Below, one piece after another: positions 26,271-35,529 of a stretch of DNA of 64,000 bases. The notes below the pieces were generated by a model. That model searched no databases and was not told the origin of the DNA. It saw nothing but the letters and a program-made list of their open reading frames with translations. A program made the position numbers and the translations under genes. The DNA is taken from assembly GCA_028282785.1 (NCBI GenBank), contig JANQHE010000012.1, forward strand, positions 1-64,000, given 5' to 3'. This DNA comes from Bacteroidales bacterium (GTDB lineage Bacteria > Bacteroidota > Bacteroidia > Bacteroidales > UBA12077). Numbering within the stretch: position 1 is the stretch's first letter; every line of letters starts with the position of its first letter.

Positions 26271-26747
26271 GTGAGTAGAATTAAAATTGATGATATTGAT
26301 AGAAAAATCCTGGAAATTCTTCAGGAGAATGCAAGAATAACCAACGCCGAAATTGCCAGACGGGTTAATTTAGTTCCATCAGCTACCCTGGAAAGAGTAA
26401 AAAGATTGGAAAAACTAAACGTTATAAAAGGTTATCATGCCTGTGTTGATCCGATAGCAATGGACCTAAAATTTCTGGCATTTGTTTATATAAAAACTAA
26501 AGACCGCTTTTATACTACGTTCTACGACACCTTTGCAAAGCATAAAGAAATACAAGAAATTCATCATGTGGCCGGTGAAGACTGTTTTCTTTTAAAAATA
26601 AGAGCAAGAGACACACAACATTTCAATAAATTCCTGCACAATGTACTATTAAACATTGAAGGAGTAAGCGATACAAGGTCTGTAATAGTCATGGATACTG
26701 AAAAAGAAACTTTATCAATACCAATAGAAGAAAGACAAGATGAATAA
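26271..26747 (+). CDS. Lrp/AsnC-family transcription regulator
   Basis: This 158-residue regulator starts at GTG 26271; no ATG lies before the helix-turn-helix. The N-terminal HTH (about 1-60, DDIDRKILEILQENARITNA, EIARRVNLVPSATLERVKRL) is followed by an Lrp/RAM effector-binding domain (about 70-145, IHHVAGEDCFLLKIRARDT). Its stop overlaps the start of the EamA exporter gene by 8 bases. The pairing of an Lrp regulator with an EamA exporter suggests amino-acid-responsive control of amino-acid or metabolite efflux. Confidence 0.92.
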   Translation: MSRIKIDDIDRKILEILQENARITNAEIARRVNLVPSATLERVKRLEKLNVIKGYHACVDPIAMDLKFLAFVYIKTKDRFYTTFYDTFAKHKEIQEIHHVAGEDCFLLKIRARDTQHFNKFLHNVLLNIEGVSDTRSVIVMDTEKETLSIPIEERQDE

Positions 26748-27684
26748 TAAAGCTTTTAAAATACTAATATCATTTTTAGCAGTTTATATAATTTGGGGTT
26801 CAACATATCTTGCAATCAGGGTAATTGTAGATACAGGGCCGGCATTTATATCCATGGGATTTAGATTTACCATAGCAGCACTACTTATATATCTGGTATT
26901 ATTATTTCAAAGAAAAGCAAAATTCAATAAGAAACAATTCATAAACTCTTCAATCATAGGTATACTGCTTTTTGCAGGTGGTACCGGTTTGGTAGCATGG
27001 TCGGAAAAATATATACCATCAGGCATTGCATGCGTTATGGTAAGTTTGTTGCCATTATGGTTTTTGCTATTCGATATGATCATGAACAAAGCTAAAATGC
27101 CCAGATTTTTGGTTTGGCTGGGTGTTATAATAGGGTTTGCAGGGATTTTACTATTGGTAGGTTTTAAAGATCTTGCTAACATGAAAAATGTTCCATATTT
27201 ACCATTCTTTATAATACTTATTGCAACCATTATTTGGTCATTTGGAGCTATTTTAAGCCCCAAACTGGAAAAACCTAAGAATAATCTTCTAAACTTAAGC
27301 ATTCAGATGTTTTCGGGTGGAATTGTCAATTTTTTAATAGGAATTATAATAGGAGAATCTTCCGGGTTTGAAAAACAAGCCTTTGATTTGGAATCTTTAC
27401 TGGCACTTTTATATTTGATCATTTTCGGCTCAATATTAGCTATGTCTGCATTTACATATTTAATTGATAATGTAACACCGGGAATGTTATCTACCTATAG
27501 TTATGTAAATCCTGTAGTTGCTTTATTCTTAGGCTGGTTAATCCTAAATGAAGAAATCAATTCGCAAATAATAATTGCAAGTACATTAATTTTAATCGGA
27601 GTTGCATTTATTAAAATGGGAGATCGTTCGCTAAAGCCAATTTCCCTGAAAAGAATCCAAAAAGGAAATAAATCTTCAAAGTAA
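26740..27684 (+). CDS. EamA-family drug/metabolite transporter (DMT superfamily)
   Basis: This is a 314-residue integral membrane protein with about ten helices arranged as two EamA repeats. The first is marked by IIWGSTYLAIRVIVDTGPAF and the second by IIWSFGAILSPKLEK and TYSYVNPVVALFLGWLILNE. Such proteins export amino acids, nucleosides or related metabolites. It overlaps the Lrp-type regulator gene by 8 bases, so the two are co-translated, and the regulator probably controls its expression. The substrate cannot be named; an amino acid is the most likely given the regulator type. Confidence 0.92.
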   Translation: MNNKAFKILISFLAVYIIWGSTYLAIRVIVDTGPAFISMGFRFTIAALLIYLVLLFQRKAKFNKKQFINSSIIGILLFAGGTGLVAWSEKYIPSGIACVMVSLLPLWFLLFDMIMNKAKMPRFLVWLGVIIGFAGILLLVGFKDLANMKNVPYLPFFIILIATIIWSFGAILSPKLEKPKNNLLNLSIQMFSGGIVNFLIGIIIGESSGFEKQAFDLESLLALLYLIIFGSILAMSAFTYLIDNVTPGMLSTYSYVNPVVALFLGWLILNEEINSQIIIASTLILIGVAFIKMGDRSLKPISLKRIQKGNKSSK

Positions 27685-27887
27685 TTTTTAAATATGCTTT
27701 GCAATAAACCTGTCGTAGTTACCTGCTAATTTAATTCGCAAGTTTTATTTGATGTTTTTTTGAAATAATTAAACAAAATAATACTGGTTATTTTATCAAT
27801 TTTTGATTAAATTTGATTGACTAATAATAACTGTGGATTATAATTAGTAGTAAAAACAACAAGTACCAAGATAAAAGTCTTATGCGT

Positions 27888-27917
27888 TCTCCCTCGAGAG
27901 CTTGCCGCGAAGGCTTT
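27888..27917 (+). terminator. Possible hairpin with T-run before the unknown protein gene
   Basis: CTCGAGAGCTTGCCGCGAAGG-type sequence contains AGCTT/AAGGCT arms around GCCGCG and is followed by TTTTTT. It may terminate the EamA transcript. It is less A+T-rich than its surroundings, and the stem is imperfect. Confidence 0.4.
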
Positions 27918-27930
27918 TTTAATTCAAAGC

Positions 27931-29352
27931 ATGTTATTAATTTATCAAATACCTATTGTCGATTTAAGGAATTTCATTCTAAATCAGGAAGAAAATCTCT
28001 CCAATAAAATATGGAGAAATTTAGAGTTGAATATTATCGATAACGATATCTTTTTAAGATCAATAGGCCTTATTAAGAGAAGATACGGCATAAATCCGCC
28101 TGATGAAAATTTTTACTGCGATGCTAAAAATGCCATTAGATTCACTGAATTGCCTAAAATTAAAATTACAAAAAATGGAATATCAAATCGTATAAGTATA
28201 AAACTTATATATAAAAAGTTGTTTTATGACGGGAAGTGTAGTGGTAAATACGAAATTGGATTTAGTGTTGACATGGATGATAATGATATCGTTACAATGG
28301 ATGATATTAAGAGATTTTATCGTGATCTTATAGAAATAGAGGTTAACGTTCCCATAACGGATAACGGTGTACAAACAACTAAAGTAAAAAATATCTCAAA
28401 ACTATTGACAAAACAGTTGTTTTATGCAACTACACCTTATAAAGTACTAAAGAATAATGTTTCTTTCAAGTACATATACTCCGGAAAACCTTTTTTATTT
28501 ATTGAAATGTTATCGCATGAGAAATTAGATCTTAATGCTCATAACAGTATAGGTTTACTTAATAATAATTTTAAACTTCACCATTCGAAACTGGGTTCTA
28601 AATGTAAATTATGGTGTTTACTACATAATAAGCAGAATGTTTACAGACTCGCCAATGATATTCGTATTTCGGTATTATATATGAATTCATACAGAGAGTC
28701 CCTGCATATGATTCTTAAGAAAATAGCCGAAGATAAATTACTTCCTGAACCAAGAAGTAGACAATCTAACGAATTACAGGCATTCATAAAAAGGTGTTTC
28801 GAAAATTACTTTAAAGATGTAACAGAAGATAAAATTGACACATCTAACATTATTGATTTATCATTGAAGTTAATTGATGACTTCAGCCAGGTAGAAAGAA
28901 AAACAATTAAAAATAATTTGAAGTACGCAATCGATGTAAGAAGAAATTATTTCCATCATATCAATAAATATCTGGAGAAAATAGAAGAAATGAAAAAAAC
29001 GACTAATATTACTATTGGAAACATTTATAATTCAAATGTTAACATTGGCGAAATTATTAAGAATAATAAGCAAATAATTAAAACCTATGGTGCTAATAAC
29101 GATATTAAGGAAACACTTAATGCCTTAAATGATAAAGTAAAGCTATTGCTTGAACTATTGGATGATGAACCCAAAAAACGTACTATTTCAGAAACTGTTG
29201 AAGGTTTGATTCAGGAATCCGTAAAGGAAAAACCTAATAAAAGCAAATGGCAGGGGTTTTATAACGGATTATCTAAAACCATAAAGACAGTGGGCGAAGT
29301 AGGAGTACCTATATTAAAAATCCTGGAAAAACTTGTTATTTTCTTTCCTTAA
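27931..29352 (+). CDS. Uncharacterised protein with repeat-like linker and hydrophobic C-terminal helices
   Basis: I do not recognise the N-terminal 350 residues of this 473-residue protein. They include FLRSIGLIKRRYGINPPDEN and a YCDAKNAIRF segment, mixed alpha/beta, without catalytic motifs I can name. A predicted helix (about 310-355) leads to a short Asn/Ile linker, TIGNIYNSNVNIGEI (about 356-372), of the kind found before effector modules in bacterial conflict proteins. A charged helix follows, then an amphipathic or hydrophobic end (WQGFYNGLSKTIKTVGEVG, then VPILKILEKLVIFFP). The overall look is of a sensor or regulatory part joined to a membrane-active helical module. It is isolated, with gaps of 246 and 283 bases and no partner gene. 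Function unknown. Confidence 0.65.
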   Translation: MLLIYQIPIVDLRNFILNQEENLSNKIWRNLELNIIDNDIFLRSIGLIKRRYGINPPDENFYCDAKNAIRFTELPKIKITKNGISNRISIKLIYKKLFYDGKCSGKYEIGFSVDMDDNDIVTMDDIKRFYRDLIEIEVNVPITDNGVQTTKVKNISKLLTKQLFYATTPYKVLKNNVSFKYIYSGKPFLFIEMLSHEKLDLNAHNSIGLLNNNFKLHHSKLGSKCKLWCLLHNKQNVYRLANDIRISVLYMNSYRESLHMILKKIAEDKLLPEPRSRQSNELQAFIKRCFENYFKDVTEDKIDTSNIIDLSLKLIDDFSQVERKTIKNNLKYAIDVRRNYFHHINKYLEKIEEMKKTTNITIGNIYNSNVNIGEIIKNNKQIIKTYGANNDIKETLNALNDKVKLLLELLDDEPKKRTISETVEGLIQESVKEKPNKSKWQGFYNGLSKTIKTVGEVGVPILKILEKLVIFFP

Positions 29353-29635
29353 TACGGATAAAATTAATTTTGTATGTATAGTTCATATCTGTTGAACTTA
29401 TAAATTATTAAATTAATAATTAGTACCAAAGATTAATTAGTTTATATGAATTCTTTTAACATTATCATAAAAGTTTAATTGATTTTTCATTTTAGGGGTC
29501 ACCTTTTTATAAATTTGGAATAAATATATGAGGAAGATTAGTTTCAGATTTTAAAATCTGTTTTTTTTAATGGAAATTTGAAAAATAGTATTAAATTAGA
29601 TAAAGGAAAAACTCAACTCATACGAACCAATTTAA

Positions 29636-30145
29636 ATGAAAAAAGTTATACTGATTTTAATTGGATTATGTATTTATCAGTTTTCATCTTCGCAAACAAC
29701 TGAGAAATACAAGGCTGTCCATATTTACAGGTTAACACAGAATATTAATTGGAGATTAAATACACAACCTGATAAATATATTATTACTGTTATAGGAAAT
29801 TCACCAATAAACTGGGAACTAAATAGTGTTTCAAAAAGCCCAAAAGCAACCCGTCCAAGGGTTGAAGTAAGAAAAGCCGTTTCAGTTGATAAGATTGAGC
29901 AATCTCATATTGTTTTTATTCCAAAATCGAAAAGTTCCATAATAAATGATGTGATTCTAAAGCTTGAGGGAAAGAAAACAGTTATTATTTCTGATAATTT
30001 AACAAGATATATCAATGGAATTGATATAAACCTGAGTTTTCAATCCAATACCTTGAAATTGGAGATTGACAAAAACAATATGGAACAAAAGGGCCTGAAG
30101 CTAAACGAGGCAATTATTGCAAATAACCTATCCTATAACCAGTAA
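29636..30145 (+). CDS. YfiR-like (DUF4154) periplasmic protein
   Basis: This is a 169-residue secreted protein with a signal peptide (about 1-20, ...YQFSSSQ). The body fits the YfiR/DUF4154 family: YKAVHIYRLTQNINW near the start, then ITVIGNSPINWEL, HIVFIPKSKSS and the later KTVIISDN and INLSFQSNTLKLEID. YfiR of Pseudomonas restrains a diguanylate cyclase in the periplasm. Here no cyclase is nearby, and the gene instead leads an operon with a TonB-dependent receptor and a TPR membrane protein. That setting suggests the domain senses a periplasmic signal or helps receptor function. Confidence 0.75.
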   Translation: MKKVILILIGLCIYQFSSSQTTEKYKAVHIYRLTQNINWRLNTQPDKYIITVIGNSPINWELNSVSKSPKATRPRVEVRKAVSVDKIEQSHIVFIPKSKSSIINDVILKLEGKKTVIISDNLTRYINGIDINLSFQSNTLKLEIDKNNMEQKGLKLNEAIIANNLSYNQ

Positions 30146-30161
30146 CTGTTTAAAAAAAAGA

Positions 30162-32504
30162 ATGATCCCGAAAATTCTCCGCTATAACATTTTATTAGCA
30201 TTAATATTTATTTGTAGTTCGATTTATTCTCAGGAACCGGTTGATTCGACAAAATATCTGAAAGATAAGTTAAAAAGTATGACATACGAAGATTTAATTG
30301 ATATGCCATATGAGGAATTTATAAAATTATCGGAAGTTGTAGGTGTATCTGTTGATGAATTGATGGAAATTATTATGAATCAAGAAGTTGTTACTGCAAG
30401 CAAAGCTGAGCAACTTTCATCGGAAGCTCCGGCAACGGTATTTATAATAACCAAAGATCAGATCGAAAACAGGAACTATTCATATTTGGACGAAGTACTT
30501 ACGGATGTTCCGGGTATTGAAATACAGAACAAATCCGTATCGGAATATTCAAATTATTATACCATAAGAGGAATAGCCGGTAATGAGAAGTTCATTATTA
30601 TGCAGGATGGAGTAAAAATTAATGCAACAAGTGGCTCTCCTCATGTAGTTGGTAAGAACTATTTCATTGAGAATGCAGAAAGGATAGAAATCATAATTGG
30701 CCCCGGTTCCGCATTGTATGGTGCCGATGCTTTTGCCGGAATAATAAATATAATAACAAACAAGGATTACGATATTGAAAATATCAAAATATCAAGTGAA
30801 TTAGGTATGTTTGAAACAAAATCGGTTTCCTTGTTTTCGCAATTTGGAAACGAAAATGTATCTTTTACAGTCGATGGTAATATTTATAATTCAGATGAAC
30901 CTGATTTTTCCGATATTGATCATTATAAAGAAGATTTCGATTGGTATAATAAAAGATATAAGACATTTGGCCAAATGCTCCTGTATACCGATACGGTTCA
31001 GATGGGTTCGATCGAACCTTATAAGACACCAACAAAAGCCCATTCTTTATACGCCAACTTAAGGGTCAGGAATTTTAATATAGGCTATTACGGAAATTCC
31101 GAATCTCATAGTTCTTCTACGGGAATGAGGCCCGAATATAGTTTATATTCAAAGTCAGCTATTTATAAAAACAATATTCAAACCGTTTTTGGGTCACATA
31201 ACTATACTTCGGAAGATAACAAACTTGCCATTGAAAGTTCAATAACATTCAGCATTTTTGAAATTTCACCCGAAAGTAAATTTGTAAATGTGTTCACTTC
31301 GTTTGAAGATGGTTACAAATATGGAATCGACCAGTCTTTAAGGGTTGAAGAGCAAATTAATTATAGCTTTACTGATAATCAAAAAATTGTAGGTGGTTTT
31401 GTTGCAGAAAGTTTTGCCTCACAACCAAAATCAGGCGATTTACCGTTTAAATACGATAAATCAATACCACATGACCTGCAGGGATTATATTATATTGGTA
31501 CAAACATAACCGATTTTGAAGGTAACGACCTGACAATTTACCAGGATTTCTACAACATAAGTTATCAAAATTATAGTGTGTACCTGCAGTATCAGCAAAA
31601 ATTCTTTAATAAATTAGGTCTAACCGCAGGTTGCCGGTACGATTATAATACCAGGTATCATGGGAATTTTAATCCAAGGGTGGCTTTGGTATATAATCCT
31701 TCTGAAAAACTTAAAATAGCTGCCTTATATAATGAAGCCTTCCTGGCACCATCACCATACAAATCATACGAACATTACGGAAGTTTTTCTGTCGATACAG
31801 CAGGTAATGGTGATATTATCGGGTTTACAAGTGCATTCTGGAATTTACCAAATGACCATCTGGAGCCAGAGAAACTCAGATCAGCAGAAATAAATAGTAC
31901 ATTTTTCTTAAACAAAAACTTATCTATTTCATTAAGTGGTTATTATAATAACATAACTAATTTAATAGTTGATGACAATTTCATGAATGAATCATTCCAG
32001 GGAATTCCTGTTGAAGTTGTAAAAAGAAGAATTAACAAAGGGTCCTCGGAAACTTATGGTGGAAATATTAATCTTGACTGGCTATATAGTTATGGGTCTT
32101 TTTTCGACTTACACTATTACTTATCTTATTCGTATGTGGATGGTAATATTGATTCCGAAAGATTATATTATTCGGCAAAAAGCCTGTTTAAAACGGGTCT
32201 CTCTATTCGTTTTAACCGTATTAGTATATCGCCCAGGTTAAATTACAGGTCAAGAAGTTACCATAAATTACAGAAAAAAGATGATGGAGCAGAAGAAAGC
32301 TCGGCACCATTTTATTATTTAAACTTAAATTGCAATTATTTAATAGTAAATGATGATAAGTATAATGTTACTTGTTTTGTAAAGATCAACAACTTACTTA
32401 ACAGAGGTTACTATAATTTATCGTATGCGGATGTTGAAGGATTTGCGCAAACACCACAGGACCCATTCAGGCTCAATGCCGGCTTACAGCTTAAAATAAA
32501 GTAG
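30162..32504 (+). CDS. TonB-dependent outer-membrane receptor
   Basis: This protein of 780 residues is counted from ATG 30162; an in-frame TTG at 30117 lies within the YfiR-like gene and is rejected. A signal peptide (about 1-24) is followed by an unusual acidic N-terminal segment (SMTYEDLIDMPYEEFIKLSE) before the plug domain (VVTASKAEQLSSEAPATVF, then YTIRGIAGNEKFIIMQDGV). The 22-strand barrel follows, with the terminal strand DPFRLNAGLQLKIK. There is no carboxypeptidase-like or SusD-linked context, so it is not of the SusC type. It imports a TonB-driven ligand such as a siderophore, cofactor or signal. It lies 16 bases after the YfiR-like gene and one base before the TPR gene. Confidence 0.92.
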   Translation: MIPKILRYNILLALIFICSSIYSQEPVDSTKYLKDKLKSMTYEDLIDMPYEEFIKLSEVVGVSVDELMEIIMNQEVVTASKAEQLSSEAPATVFIITKDQIENRNYSYLDEVLTDVPGIEIQNKSVSEYSNYYTIRGIAGNEKFIIMQDGVKINATSGSPHVVGKNYFIENAERIEIIIGPGSALYGADAFAGIINIITNKDYDIENIKISSELGMFETKSVSLFSQFGNENVSFTVDGNIYNSDEPDFSDIDHYKEDFDWYNKRYKTFGQMLLYTDTVQMGSIEPYKTPTKAHSLYANLRVRNFNIGYYGNSESHSSSTGMRPEYSLYSKSAIYKNNIQTVFGSHNYTSEDNKLAIESSITFSIFEISPESKFVNVFTSFEDGYKYGIDQSLRVEEQINYSFTDNQKIVGGFVAESFASQPKSGDLPFKYDKSIPHDLQGLYYIGTNITDFEGNDLTIYQDFYNISYQNYSVYLQYQQKFFNKLGLTAGCRYDYNTRYHGNFNPRVALVYNPSEKLKIAALYNEAFLAPSPYKSYEHYGSFSVDTAGNGDIIGFTSAFWNLPNDHLEPEKLRSAEINSTFFLNKNLSISLSGYYNNITNLIVDDNFMNESFQGIPVEVVKRRINKGSSETYGGNINLDWLYSYGSFFDLHYYLSYSYVDGNIDSERLYYSAKSLFKTGLSIRFNRISISPRLNYRSRSYHKLQKKDDGAEESSAPFYYLNLNCNYLIVNDDKYNVTCFVKINNLLNRGYYNLSYADVEGFAQTPQDPFRLNAGLQLKIK

Positions 32505-32505
32505 A

Positions 32506-34023
32506 ATGATGAAACGTATCCTGGCTAAATTGAAAAAGGTAATTGGAAAACCATCCATAAAGGCAATTGACGAAAGGCTAGCCGTATTATTTTCCTTTTC
32601 AATGAAACTTCTGATACTTATTTCAATAATTGTTATGGTAGTTTTATTTATCCAGGCTTTGATCGTTCCGCAAACATTTACAATTAATCCTATCAGTGTA
32701 CCGGATGATTTTGAAAGTAAAGGTTATTCGAGCCAGGTACTTGGAAGCAGACTAACGGATAAACTAACCGATATTGTTAAAATAGGAAGTGAACAACTGG
32801 AAATACTTGAATCTGATATTATTAGCGAAGATGAAAAACAAACCTATAACAAAAGTGCTGATATAAGTTCATTTAATATTCAGGTAGGATTATTTGAGAT
32901 TTCTTTGACTGAAATAGTAAATTTCCTTAGAGAAAAGCTTGGAAATAAAAATGTTGTGATAGAAAGCGATTTAACCGAAGAAAATTCTACATTAACCTTT
33001 TCCATGAGATTGAAATCGAATGGAGAACTTATTAAATACAATCGGGTAGAGGAAAGTTTTACAGATGATCCGGATGATAAATTCAGAGCGCTGAATGAAC
33101 TTATTGAAAAAGCGGGAGAGTTTATCATATCATATAATGACCCCGTTATTTTGCTATCGTATTTTATATCCGAAAAAAGAGGAGAAGTTTCTGATTCTGT
33201 TTTCAGAATGGTTACATATGATGATTATTTCGATGATGAAATAAAAGTTTGGACATATGTTATTTGGGGGCATACACTTTATAGCAGGGCAGAAGAAATA
33301 TATTTTAACACATTTGTAGCAGATACGGAATTATATGAATCTGCTCTGAGCAAATATCATAAAGCTCTTGAAACAGAACCCGAATTTGTTACATCCATAG
33401 GATGGAACATGGCTTCGTACTACATAGATAACCAGAAATACAGAAAAGCCAATGATATTTATAAAAGAATATTGGCTATTGATAAAAAGAACATCGATGC
33501 CCATTATTTTAAAGCTGAAAACTATAATATCATTGATCAAAAAGAAGATGCGGTCAGAAGTTATGGTAAAGTTACAAGGCTTGAGCCTGATAGCGAAAAA
33601 GGCCTGGATGCTTTAATGAAAATAGCTACTATTTATAAAAATGACGATAAAAATGAACTAGCTAAAATTTATTTTAAAAAGGTCTTTAGAAATGAGAATG
33701 CAGATAAATATAATTTGGCTTCACCAGCTTTAATAGAATATGCGGATCTTCTAACAAAAGAGGAAGAATATAAAATGGCACTGGCATATTATGTTAAGGC
33801 CCTGAAATATGACAGGGAAGTTAATACTTACTTAAAAATTGCCGAATCATATGCCCATTTAGGTGATGCTGTTGCTTTTGTTAACTACCTTAAATTTGCT
33901 ATTGATGATGGGTTTGAACTAACCGATTCTATCTTAAATACACCGGTATATTCAAAATATAAAGATAATGAGCTCATGCGCTTTTTAATTAAAGAAACAT
34001 TTGCAAAGGACAGCATTAATTAA
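32506..34023 (+). CDS. Membrane-anchored TPR protein
   Basis: This is a 505-residue protein with a cytoplasmic N-terminus (about 1-30), one membrane helix (about 31-52, MKLLILISIIVMVVLFIQAL) and a periplasmic region. Residues about 60-220 form an alpha/beta domain resembling adenylate-cyclase-associated or TolB-like N-terminal modules (SRLTDKLTDIVKIG, FNIQVGLFEISLTEIV). Tetratricopeptide repeats at about 265-470 (LYESALSKYHKALETEPEF, YRKANDIYKRILAIDKKN) complete it. It begins one base after the TonB receptor stop and so is part of the same operon. It probably couples the receptor to inner-membrane or periplasmic machinery. Its 3' end overlaps the convergent MFS gene by 8 bases. Confidence 0.78.
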   Translation: MMKRILAKLKKVIGKPSIKAIDERLAVLFSFSMKLLILISIIVMVVLFIQALIVPQTFTINPISVPDDFESKGYSSQVLGSRLTDKLTDIVKIGSEQLEILESDIISEDEKQTYNKSADISSFNIQVGLFEISLTEIVNFLREKLGNKNVVIESDLTEENSTLTFSMRLKSNGELIKYNRVEESFTDDPDDKFRALNELIEKAGEFIISYNDPVILLSYFISEKRGEVSDSVFRMVTYDDYFDDEIKVWTYVIWGHTLYSRAEEIYFNTFVADTELYESALSKYHKALETEPEFVTSIGWNMASYYIDNQKYRKANDIYKRILAIDKKNIDAHYFKAENYNIIDQKEDAVRSYGKVTRLEPDSEKGLDALMKIATIYKNDDKNELAKIYFKKVFRNENADKYNLASPALIEYADLLTKEEEYKMALAYYVKALKYDREVNTYLKIAESYAHLGDAVAFVNYLKFAIDDGFELTDSILNTPVYSKYKDNELMRFLIKETFAKDSIN

Positions 34024-35257
34024 CCTCCTTTAATTTATTGAATAATAGACTAATAACCAACCCAAAACCGGAAAAGGAGCTAAGCACTAAAAACACAAGT
34101 TGATGACCCCTGATCCCGGGATTGTTATCCAGCAAAACTCCCATTAAGGGACTCATAAAAATATCAGGGGTAAAACCCACAACCGAGATAATACCGACAA
34201 TTGTTCCTGTTGAAACCAGTGAAAGTTTTGCTTCGCTTATCAAAGCAAAATAAAGAGCACGAACAGCATATATTCCGGCCATAATAAATACCAGGTTAAT
34301 CAGTGCCAATACCACAATTTCGTTTACAAAACCCAATAAGATCATTAATCCACCGGTAAACGACAGGGCAAAGCATACCGTAACTATTTTATTGGCCCGT
34401 GTTTTATCTGCCAGATAACCGGCAATGATGGCAACCAGAGCGCGCATCCAGAGTGCAAAAGTTCCTACGCCTGCCGCTTTTACTTCATTAAATTCCAGTA
34501 TTTCGTGCGCGTAAAGCGAAAATACATCGGTAATCTTATAACCCACATAGGCACATAAAATAATGAGGGAAAGCATCCAAATGACCGGTTTGGCCATAAT
34601 TTCTTTCATGTTCTTAAACCGGACCTTTGAATAGTTGGAACCGGCGGAAATTTTAGGAACAAAGACCCATATTAATAAGCCACTTAAAAAGGTAATACCG
34701 GATGCAGCAACGATTACCAGTTTATATGCATTAATTCTTTGCGCGGAAAGGGCCTCATTCGATTGTTCAGGCATAAAGCCAGAAAAAAGGAATAACGAAA
34801 ATGTACCGATCATTGCAGCAGTAAAACCCCGGCCACCTTCAAGCCAGCCAAATGCTCTTCCCTGGAAACGATCGCCGCCCCATTCACGCGTGGCGCGTAT
34901 CAGGGCCGCCCAAAACAAAAAAATGGTTGTTAATCCCCAAAAAGCATAAATGCCAAACATAACCTCTTTACCGGGAATAAAAGCCATGTAAAAACCACCC
35001 AATGAAGTGAGCCATAATGCGATAGCCATTAAATTACGAACCGGGAAACGATCCGCTAACGGACCACCGAAAAAATAAGATACCAAAGCAACAATTCCGT
35101 ATGCGGAAAACCAGGTGCCCAGTTCCATATTGCTAATATCAAATACAATAAGGAGCGTTGGACGAAAGATCCTTGCCAGCACAAAAGGAAGGAAGAAAAT
35201 AGCTTCTCCGGCTAAAATCAGGCAAAAAAGAATGATATACCTACGTGATTTTTTCAA
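34016..35257 (-). CDS. MFS transporter
   Basis: This is a 413-residue membrane protein with 12 predicted helices and major facilitator features: FFGGPLADRFPVRNLMAIAL between helices 2 and 3, and a second-half copy AGYLADKTRANKIV. The charged loop REWGGDRFQGRAFGWLEGGR follows helix 4 or 5 and resembles sugar-phosphate or nucleoside-type MFS members. The substrate is uncertain. The region has noticeably higher G+C than its neighbours, with more CGG and GCC codons. It is transcribed alone and converges on the TPR gene with an 8-base overlap. Confidence 0.88.
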   Translation of the reverse strand: MKKSRRYIILFCLILAGEAIFFLPFVLARIFRPTLLIVFDISNMELGTWFSAYGIVALVSYFFGGPLADRFPVRNLMAIALWLTSLGGFYMAFIPGKEVMFGIYAFWGLTTIFLFWAALIRATREWGGDRFQGRAFGWLEGGRGFTAAMIGTFSLFLFSGFMPEQSNEALSAQRINAYKLVIVAASGITFLSGLLIWVFVPKISAGSNYSKVRFKNMKEIMAKPVIWMLSLIILCAYVGYKITDVFSLYAHEILEFNEVKAAGVGTFALWMRALVAIIAGYLADKTRANKIVTVCFALSFTGGLMILLGFVNEIVVLALINLVFIMAGIYAVRALYFALISEAKLSLVSTGTIVGIISVVGFTPDIFMSPLMGVLLDNNPGIRGHQLVFLVLSSFSGFGLVISLLFNKLKEVN

Positions 35258-35529
35258 TGAGTATTAGTTTACTTTTCTGCAAGGTATGATTTTTACTTAG
35301 AAAGAAGAAAATAAAAGAATAAAAACAGATTTTAAGAATTTCCACCTCCATTTCGTTCTTATCGGCAAAAGACTCATAACATTCGTAACTTAAAATTGAA
35401 CAACAATACTTAAGATGGCTTTTAAATTGCGAAAAATTTTATTAACTTGGTATTACCACCTAAGAACGTGTTGAATTTTAAGGGAATACAGAATTTAATA
35501 TTAAGTGTTTTATTAAAATTTAGCAAATT

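Noticed and set aside
30117-30161. Upstream TTG start for the TonB receptor
   Set aside because: It lies within the YfiR-like gene and precedes a proper signal peptide that begins at ATG 30162.
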